From Lentzea albidocapillata subsp. violacea (GTDB lineage Bacteria; Actinomycetota; Actinomycetes; Mycobacteriales; Pseudonocardiaceae), in NCBI RefSeq assembly GCF_900100275.1, contig NZ_FNET01000006.1:62001-126000 (forward strand): a stretch of 64,000 nucleotides of DNA, in the 5' to 3' direction. How positions within the stretch are numbered: the stretch's first letter is position 1; each line of letters starts with the position of its first letter. The translations under genes and the position numbers were made by a program. Below the pieces are notes generated by a model, which worked only from the letters and a program-made list of their open reading frames with translations, was not told the DNA's origin and did not search any database. Of the stretch, positions 58,036-64,000 are shown piece by piece.

Positions 58036-61000
58036 TTACAGCGAGCCGGTCACCGTCTGGAACAGGTTGGCCGGGTCGATCATGGCGAGCGCCGGGGCGT
58101 CGAACGGCAGCTGCGGCAGCGCGCGCTCGTCGGCCTTCGGGGCCAGGCCCTGGGTCGGGTTCAGGCTGAGACCCGAGAGGGAGGCCGGGCCGTCGACGGG
58201 CAGTGCGGGCAGCGAACGCTCGGTGGGCAGCGCGGGCAGCTGCACGGGCAGCGGCAGGGCCGGAGCGGTCACCGGGAGGGACGGCAGCGAACGCCCGGTG
58301 GCGCCGGCCGGAACCAGGCCCTTCGTGACGTCGAGCAGCTGGCCCAGGGGCAGGCCCTGGACGTTCGGCGTGATGCTGCCGGTGCCGCCGTTCAGCGGCA
58401 GGGAGGAGCGCTCCTGCGCCACACCGGGCAGAGCCGGGGTGGGCAGCTGGCCGGTGAGGGACGCCAGGTCAGCCGGGTTCGGCAGCTGGTTGATCGGCAG
58501 CTTGCTGTCGAGACCGTGGAACGCCGGAACCTCGTTGGCCTTCATCAGGCTGTCGACGCCCTTGGGGAGCTCCAGGCCCTTGAGCTGCGTGGCGCGCAGC
58601 GTGCCGTCGGTGTCCTCGCCGGTGAGCTGCGTGTCGTCGCTCGTGCCCAGCGTGGTCGCCTGGCCGACGACCTCGACGGGGATGCGCGCGAGCTTGGCAG
58701 CCGCCTCGACCGGAACGTGCATGTCGCGGGCGGTCAGCGGGCCGCTGCCCTCGGTGAGGGTCTCGCCGCCGGCCTGGGTGTACGAGGCCTTGTCGGTGAC
58801 CGTCGTCGCGTTGCCGGCCGCGGCCACTGCGTTCGCGTACACGCCGGCGAAGGCGTTGGCGGGAACGTTGATCAGGTTGCCGGACACCGAGGCGTCCTCG
58901 GCCGAGGAGTAGCTGTCGTCACCGGACACGACGTTGGTGGCGGACACCACGTCGGAGTTGGTGATGCCGGCCGCGGCGACCGTGTTGCCCGGAACCGCCG
59001 GGAGCACTGCCGGCTGCGCGCCGATCAGGTTGCCCGCGACCGCGCCACGGTCACCGTTGCTGTTGACGTCGCCGCCGGCGACCGAGCTGAGGTCGTTGGT
59101 GGCGGTGGAGTTGACGTTGCTGCCGCCGCCGACCGACCAGCCGAGCACCTGGGTGCCGGTCGCGACCGGAGCCGAGACGACGTTGCCCGCGATGGAGCCG
59201 GCCTCGCCGGTGGTGATGGCGTCGCCGCCGGCCGTCATGTCGGTGGCGTTGACACCCGTGGTGTCGTTGTTGCCCACCAGCGTGACGCCGTCAGCGAAGA
59301 CCTGGGCCGGCGTCGAGGTCGGGACCTGGACGATGTTGCCGGACGCCGAGCTCTTCTTGCCGGTCGCGTGGGGCGCGTCGCCCGCGGTGACCGTGGTGTC
59401 GTTCGCCGAGTCCGACGTGGTGTTGCCCACGAGGCCGGCGGTGACGGCGAAGACCTGCGGGGCCACCGCGGTCGGCGCGGTCACGATGTTGCTGGAGACC
59501 GTGCCGCGGTCGTCCTCGGTGTTCGGGGTGCCACCGGACTGGACCAGCTTGACCTCGTCGGCCGAGCCTGCGGCCTGGCCACCGAGAGCGGCGGCGAGAC
59601 CGTAGACCTCGGCGGGCGCGGCGAGCGGGGTCGAGGCGATGTTGCCCGAGCCGACCGAGTCGTTGCCCGTCGTGCCCTGGTAGCCCGAGGTGACCGACTT
59701 GACGTCGTTCTCGCAGGTACCAGTGGCCTGACCGGCGAGCGTGGCACCGTTGCCGCACGCGTCCACGGCCGTGGCCGGGGGAACGTCCGCGATGTTGCCG
59801 GAGAGCACGGACTTGTCGCCGACGGTGAAGACGTTGCCACCGGCGGTGGAGTTCGCCTCGTTCGAGTGGTCGGTCAGCGCGTTGCCGACCAGGGACGCAC
59901 CGTTGCCACCCACCGCTGCGGGCAGCGAGATGGGTGCGCCGGCGACGTTGCCGGACGCCGTCGAGCCGTGGCCGGTGGTGTGCTTCGAGTCTCCGGCGCG
60001 CGAGTCGTTGACCGTGTCGCTGACCGCGGCGGCGTTGCCACCGACGGCGGCGGCGTTGTCGTCGACCGTGACCGGGCCGGCGAGAGCGGGCTCCACGATG
60101 TTGCCGGCGAGCGTGGCCGGGTCACCGTTGGTGAAGACCTCGCCACCGGTGTACGCGGCACCGGTCTGGGTCGAGTCGGTGGCGGAGTTGCCCGCACCGG
60201 CGGCCGAGTTGCCGTTGACCTCGAACAGCGGGGACAGCGGGATCGGCACGGCGTTGCCGGAGATCGAGCTGTTCTTGCCGCTGGTGACGATGTCGCCCTC
60301 GGAGGAGGCGAACGTGTCAGCGGTGGAGTTGGCGTTGGCGATACCCGCCGCGCCCACACCGTTGCCGGTGATCTGAACCGGGGTCGCACCCTGCTCGGAG
60401 ACGACGTTGCCGGAGATGGAGCCCTTGTCACCACTGGTGGTGATGGGGCCACCGGTCGTGGAGACCTGCTCGGCGGAGGTGTTGGTCTCGGCGTTGCCGC
60501 CGGCCGCGATCGCGTTGCCCGTGATCTGGACCGGGAGGATGTGGTTGACGGCGACGACGTTGCCGGCGAGAGCCTGGCCCTCGCCATCCGTGACGATCGT
60601 GCCGTCGCGGTGGGTGTGCTGCACGCAGTCGCCGGACGCCTCGGTGTTCGCGAGGACGGCGATCGCGTTGCCGCAGATGTTGATCGGGACGTCGAGGTGT
60701 CCCTGGATCGTGTTACCGCGCACCACGTTCTGGAGCGGGGTGCCCTGCAGGCGCTCGCCGGTCTGACGGACCAGCGGGTTCGCGACGGGCGCTGCCGTGC
60801 GGGTCGGCACCACGCTGGTGACGCGGTCCGTGCTGATGGTCCGGTCGACCTTGGGGACCGTGACTTCCCGGAGCGGCGTGGCCAGCTTGTTCTGGTCGGC
60901 CTTGATCGGAACCGAGGCCGCAACGTCGACAGCCGGAGGCGCAGCGTCCGGGTCGACGTTCTCCTGGGCAGAAGCGATGCCCGTACCGAGCATCAGCAAA

Positions 61001-61050
61001 CCACCAGTGACAAACGCGGTCTGAAGTCCGCGCTTTGCCCAGGTCTGCAT
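58036..61050 (-). CDS. Secreted giant protein with thirteen 51-residue chaplin-like repeats
   Basis: A 1004-residue protein with a Sec signal (1-28, ending ASA-QE) and no membrane anchor. Residues 112-774 are thirteen tandem units of exactly 51 residues, each starting GN-[VIT]-[VI] and holding a core like PVQITGNAIAAGGNA. Unit 1 (RGNTIQGHLDVPINICGNAI ... C142) resembles the chaplin domain of Streptomyces, including the Cys pair; unit 7 also has two Cys. The C-terminal 200 residues carry a recurring RSLPALP-type motif. ATG 61050 follows AAGGAG. Chaplins coat aerial hyphae as amyloid-like surface films; a similar role is inferred. Confidence 0.8.
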   Translation of the reverse strand: MQTWAKRGLQTAFVTGGLLMLGTGIASAQENVDPDAAPPAVDVAASVPIKADQNKLATPLREVTVPKVDRTISTDRVTSVVPTRTAAPVANPLVRQTGERLQGTPLQNVVRGNTIQGHLDVPINICGNAIAVLANTEASGDCVQHTHRDGTIVTDGEGQALAGNVVAVNHILPVQITGNAIAAGGNAETNTSAEQVSTTGGPITTSGDKGSISGNVVSEQGATPVQITGNGVGAAGIANANSTADTFASSEGDIVTSGKNSSISGNAVPIPLSPLFEVNGNSAAGAGNSATDSTQTGAAYTGGEVFTNGDPATLAGNIVEPALAGPVTVDDNAAAVGGNAAAVSDTVNDSRAGDSKHTTGHGSTASGNVAGAPISLPAAVGGNGASLVGNALTDHSNEANSTAGGNVFTVGDKSVLSGNIADVPPATAVDACGNGATLAGQATGTCENDVKSVTSGYQGTTGNDSVGSGNIASTPLAAPAEVYGLAAALGGQAAGSADEVKLVQSGGTPNTEDDRGTVSSNIVTAPTAVAPQVFAVTAGLVGNTTSDSANDTTVTAGDAPHATGKKSSASGNIVQVPTSTPAQVFADGVTLVGNNDTTGVNATDMTAGGDAITTGEAGSIAGNVVSAPVATGTQVLGWSVGGGSNVNSTATNDLSSVAGGDVNSNGDRGAVAGNLIGAQPAVLPAVPGNTVAAAGITNSDVVSATNVVSGDDSYSSAEDASVSGNLINVPANAFAGVYANAVAAAGNATTVTDKASYTQAGGETLTEGSGPLTARDMHVPVEAAAKLARIPVEVVGQATTLGTSDDTQLTGEDTDGTLRATQLKGLELPKGVDSLMKANEVPAFHGLDSKLPINQLPNPADLASLTGQLPTPALPGVAQERSSLPLNGGTGSITPNVQGLPLGQLLDVTKGLVPAGATGRSLPSLPVTAPALPLPVQLPALPTERSLPALPVDGPASLSGLSLNPTQGLAPKADERALPQLPFDAPALAMIDPANLFQTVTGSL
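58729..60717 (-). repeat. Thirteen in-frame 153-bp coding repeats
   Basis: Units begin at residues 112, 163, 214, 265, 316, 367, 418, 469, 520, 571, 622, 673 and 724, a period of exactly 51 codons with no insertion or deletion. The units have diverged strongly in sequence, so the period is kept by protein structure, not by recent copying. Cys is present at unit offset 14 only in units 1 and 7. Confidence 0.85.
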
Positions 61051-61244
61051 TGGATCTCCTTCATCGGGTTCCCGTCGAGAAAGCGACGGGGGCTCAAGGG
61101 GGTGGGGCCGAACGCGCAGGGGAAGGCGCGTCATCACCGGGGGAGTCGCACGCGGTGATCGACCTGTGTGAGCGCAAGAAAAAAGCGCGACGGTCGACTT
61201 CCGGACAGCCAGGGGAGTGGGCTGCCGCGGACCGCGCGCTGGAA

Positions 61245-62021
61245 TCAGTCGGGGTTGATACCGGGCTGCTTGCCCGGCGTCACGGTGACCTCGTCGGTGG
61301 ACGGCGCGAGAGCGCGCGTCGACGAGATGCCGTGAGCGTCACCGGGTGCAGCGAGAGCAGCCATCATGCTGCCCTTGGCAGAACCAGAACCGTCGTTGCA
61401 CGAAGCGCACTGCACCGGCGCGGGGGCCGGGACGGGCAGCTTCGGGAGCGGGGTGCTGGGCAGGGACGGATGCTGCTCGGAAGGCACGACGAAGTCGTTG
61501 TGCTCCAACAGATCCGTCCAGCTGCCACCGGACGGGCCGGTGAACTGCGAGACCACCGGTGCCGGCGACTGTCCGGCATCGGTGGTGGGTGCCGGGATCT
61601 CCGGGAACGTCACGTCCATCGCCCGCTCACTGGCGGGGCTGCTGGACTGACCGATCCTGGTGGCCTGCGGCAGGAATCGAGCGGAGATCTGCTCGACCGC
61701 CTGGGAGACCTGCACGTCCGGCAGAGCGGCGCGAGCCTTCTCCTGCTCGGCGCGCAAGGTCTCGTCGATCTTGTGCACTGCCTTGGCAGCGGGAACGACG
61801 ACCGGCAGCTTCTCGTCCGTGTTGGAGACGAGCTTGCTGATGGCGTCGAACTGGTGCGCGTCGGCAGCGGGCACGGTGTCGGCCGCGTTGGCCGACGTCG
61901 TGGCGAGTGCCCAGGCAACGGCCGTTCCCGCGATCGCTCCACCGACGGCGAGCAGCGCTCGGGTGGCGAACCGGCGGATGCCGTTCGCTCCCGTCTTCGC
62001 TCGCAGCTCAGTGGAGAACAA
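61245..62021 (-). CDS. Exported protein of unknown function
   Basis: About 258 residues from a TTG at 62021 (LFSTELRAK); the start is uncertain and the open frame extends to 62135. A basic stretch and hydrophobic helix (RRFATRALLAVGGAIAGTAV ... ANA-AD) form a signal peptide. The mature part has a helical segment (DTVPAADAHQFDAISKLV, KIDETLRAEQEKARAALPDV), a Ser/Pro-rich linker and CASC near the C-terminus. I do not recognise the family. It lies just upstream of the chaplin-like repeat gene on the same strand, so a joint surface role is possible. Confidence 0.6.
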   Translation of the reverse strand: MFSTELRAKTGANGIRRFATRALLAVGGAIAGTAVAWALATTSANAADTVPAADAHQFDAISKLVSNTDEKLPVVVPAAKAVHKIDETLRAEQEKARAALPDVQVSQAVEQISARFLPQATRIGQSSSPASERAMDVTFPEIPAPTTDAGQSPAPVVSQFTGPSGGSWTDLLEHNDFVVPSEQHPSLPSTPLPKLPVPAPAPVQCASCNDGSGSAKGSMMAALAAPGDAHGISSTRALAPSTDEVTVTPGKQPGINPD

Positions 62022-62171
62022 CGCAGGAAACCTCGCTACTCGGTGGCACTCAAGGGAATCGCCGACGATCAACGTGATCAAGTCGACGTCGGCGACTCTG
62101 CCAGTCCATCCACCCCAAATGCACGCTCTGAGCACTCGGTTAACTACATCGTGTGAACGGCTTCCCTTGGC

Positions 62172-64000
62172 TCACACCCGTTTCAGCACGCGGGCCGCAC
62201 CCGCGGCCGCGGTCGACGCGAGCACCCAGCCCACCGCCACGAGCAGCGAAGATATCCATTGCGACGCACCGGTGAACTGCCACTTGCCGTCGTGGCCGAA
62301 GTCGATGATCGGGATCAGGAGGTCGAGGGCGAGCAGCGCGGCGTTCCACACCGGGTCCTCGTCGGAGTTGAGCTTGACCATCGGGTGCCAGTTGAACCAC
62401 AGCGCGCCGAACAGCCAGAACACGGCGAGCCAGCAGATCGCGAGCCACGGCCGGTAGCCGTAGCCGACCGTCCACCGCTGCACGACGCCCCAGACCCGGC
62501 CGGCGCGGCCGAGTTCGGAGTAGCGGCGGCGTTGCTTCTCCAGCTGGACCTTCTGCGCGAGTTCCTCCTCGCCGCCCTGCTGGTAGACGGCGGCGAGCTG
62601 TTCGTACGGTCCGGGCGCGAAGTCCGGCTGCACCTTGAGCAACCACTTCAGCCGTGTCTGCACCGGCACGTCCGGATCGGCGGTGATGCCGGCGAACTCG
62701 AAGTCGTCCACGGCGACGCCGCCCTCGGCGTCCCACAGCCCCGGCCCGTCGGTCACCGACACCGCTTTCAGGCGGCTCAGCACTATTTTCCCCTTGGGCT
62801 GCTGGCCCTCGGGAATGTGCAGGCGGAACTGGTGGACGGTGAGGCCGTAGGCGTTGAGCGCGATGTCCGCGGCGGTCGAACCGAGGTGCGAGTCGCTGAA
62901 CGTCGCCATCTTGCCGACCTCGCCCAGCCGGATCCGCACGCCGCCGACCGCGGTGAACCCGCGGCTGCACAGGAGGTCCTTGCCGATCGTGATGGCGCGG
63001 GCGTCCAGTGACGGCTTCTGGGTGCCGTTCCCGCGGAGCCTCGGGAGGGTGAGCTCGGCGCCGGAGAGGTCGAGTGTGGAGCCGATGTTCGCGTTCTGCA
63101 GGCGAACCGAGCCCCTGGCCTTCAGCTCGCGCAGGAAGAGCGTGCCGCCGACCTGGAGGCGGTCGGCGAACAGGACGTCGATGCCCGGCCCGTGCAGCGA
63201 GACGCCGGACATGCTGGCGCTGCCGTGGATGGTCGCGTTGGACAGCCGGACCTGGCCGTAGGTGTGCAGTGCCTTCGACCGGACGCCCGCGCCGTTGACG
63301 GCACTGCGCGCCTCGACGTCGCCGCGGACCTGCATGCCGTCGGCGTGCAAGGCGACCGGGATGCGGTTCGTGACGTCCCCGGCGAGCTCCTCGGCGATCT
63401 CCCGCGGCCCGATCACCGCGCCGGACAGCCGGAGGTAGCCGCCGATGCTCGCGTTCGGCAGCCGGACCGTGCCCTCGCTGATGAAGCCGTCGTCGAGTTC
63501 GACGTTGCCCTCGACCCGGATGCGGTCGGCCACGAGCGTCGCGGCCTCGTCGGCCGATCCGTGCGGCAGCACCAGCACCTGGTTGTCGACGCGGTGGGCG
63601 GAGTTGAGGCGGGCGCCGGTGAACTCGACGTTCCCGTGGACGCGCGCACCGTCGAACAGCACACGGCCGTCGGCGGTGAAGCGGCCGCCCTCGGCGTTGC
63701 AGAAGACGTTGCCCGCGACGACGATCCCGGACGCGTCGAGCGCGTCCTTGCCGGTGTTGAGCAGCCGCGCGCCGCCGAGGTGGACGCTGCCGCCGATCGT
63801 CGCGCCGCGGAGCCGCACCTCGCCGTTCGCGCGCATCGCGATGGCCTGGATCGAGCCGCTGACCCTGAGCCGGGCGCCGAGCAGTGCGTGGTCGGTGTTC
63901 GAACGCAGCACCGCGCCGGCGAGGCGGAGCGTTCCGTCCACCGCGGCGTCGGTGAGGTCGACGGTGCCGGTGCAGGTGAAGCCGGCTTCGAGGACCAGGT
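62172..64000 (-). CDS. Beta-solenoid membrane protein (5' end outside window)
   Basis: The frame is open to the window edge, so at least 609 residues are seen and the start is missing. About 400 residues are repeats of the form G-x-V-x-L-x-G-A-x-I-G (for example GEVRLRGATIGGSVHLGGAR), typical of a right-handed solenoid. A helical stretch (YEQLAAVYQQGGEEELAQKV, EKQRRRYSELG) leads to two membrane segments and the end RVLKRV. It is a paralogue of the partial gene at 1-1039. Commonly labelled oxidoreductase in related genomes, but no cofactor motif is visible; a scaffold or sensor role is as likely. Confidence 0.75.
   Translation of the reverse strand, partial: LVLEAGFTCTGTVDLTDAAVDGTLRLAGAVLRSNTDHALLGARLRVSGSIQAIAMRANGEVRLRGATIGGSVHLGGARLLNTGKDALDASGIVVAGNVFCNAEGGRFTADGRVLFDGARVHGNVEFTGARLNSAHRVDNQVLVLPHGSADEAATLVADRIRVEGNVELDDGFISEGTVRLPNASIGGYLRLSGAVIGPREIAEELAGDVTNRIPVALHADGMQVRGDVEARSAVNGAGVRSKALHTYGQVRLSNATIHGSASMSGVSLHGPGIDVLFADRLQVGGTLFLRELKARGSVRLQNANIGSTLDLSGAELTLPRLRGNGTQKPSLDARAITIGKDLLCSRGFTAVGGVRIRLGEVGKMATFSDSHLGSTAADIALNAYGLTVHQFRLHIPEGQQPKGKIVLSRLKAVSVTDGPGLWDAEGGVAVDDFEFAGITADPDVPVQTRLKWLLKVQPDFAPGPYEQLAAVYQQGGEEELAQKVQLEKQRRRYSELGRAGRVWGVVQRWTVGYGYRPWLAICWLAVFWLFGALWFNWHPMVKLNSDEDPVWNAALLALDLLIPIIDFGHDGKWQFTGASQWISSLLVAVGWVLASTAAAGAARVLKRV

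Noticed and set aside
58033-61158. A 1041-codon open frame on the plus strand
   Set aside because: It is the antisense shadow of the chaplin-like repeat gene. It is dominated by Arg, Gly, Val and Asp in the way GC-rich shadows are, with no ribosome site.
62151-62177. GTGTGA...TCACAC at the end of the solenoid gene as a terminator
   Set aside because: Only the outer six bases pair well; the inner part is too imperfect to call.

Overview
The window comes from a high-GC actinomycete. The base composition, the many GTG starts, the leaderless promoters (a TAnnnT box 6 to 9 nt before the start codon) and the protein families point to a member of the Pseudonocardiales. I cannot fix the genus. The block from ino1 (41.9 kb) to dnaB (57.4 kb) repeats the order I know from Mycobacterium tuberculosis Rv0046c-Rv0058: ino1, padR, DUF5318, ponA1, GT87-type membrane protein, rpsF, ssb, rpsR, rplI, dnaB. 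This places the window in the origin-proximal core of the chromosome. No rRNA, tRNA, CRISPR array or prophage was seen. The only mobile-element candidate is a 166-bp inverted-repeat element at 49.6-49.8 kb.

Layout. 1-4.2 kb: the tail of a beta-solenoid membrane protein, a decayed GH38-like protein and a ROK sugar kinase, followed by 540 bp of GC-rich repeats that look like decayed copies of the ROK gene tail. 4.7-9.6 kb: a possible pyroglutamate group of 5-oxoprolinase subunit A, a GntR regulator, a DUF3311/SSS monocarboxylate transporter and a secreted pyroglutamyl-peptidase-like protein whose nucleophile cysteine appears lost. 9.6-14.5 kb: a septum-formation-type lipoprotein, a cluster of DnaA boxes, GTP-dependent PEP carboxykinase and an acidic calcium-loop protein. 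14.5-18.2 kb: a translationally coupled operon of dynamin-like GTPase, GrpE-like protein and second dynamin-like GTPase. 18.3-30.1 kb: a YtrA-type regulator with a membrane protein, a two-component system, SDR/PPOX/TetR genes with a perfect operator, a HAD phosphatase, an ABC set with two near-identical ATPases and one permease, a mycosin-like protease, and trmB. 30.2-35.2 kb: a nitric oxide synthase oxygenase, an orphan histidine kinase, two very small peptides and an MTA/SAH-deaminase-like hydrolase. 35.2-39.5 kb: two tandem Tat-exported PhoX phosphatases, each with an 11-bp direct-repeat PHO box upstream.

41-57.5 kb holds ino1 with its PadR neighbour, the class A penicillin-binding protein, two inverted GT87-like transferases around an SGNH hydrolase, endonuclease IV and the rpsF-ssb-rpsR-rplI-dnaB block. 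DnaB carries a class 3-type intein with a decayed homing endonuclease in its Walker A motif. A second cluster of DnaA boxes lies just upstream of dnaB. 58-61 kb encodes a 1004-residue secreted protein with thirteen repeats of exactly 51 residues related to the chaplin domain. The window closes with another secreted protein and a paralogue of the beta-solenoid membrane protein that opens it.

The most unusual items are the hairpin element at 49.6 kb, whose arms differ only by changes that keep G:U pairs in the plus-strand RNA; the 13 x 51 chaplin-like protein; the DnaB intein; the dynamin/GrpE operon; and the two DnaA-box clusters. All calls were made by reading the sequence, without any database search.
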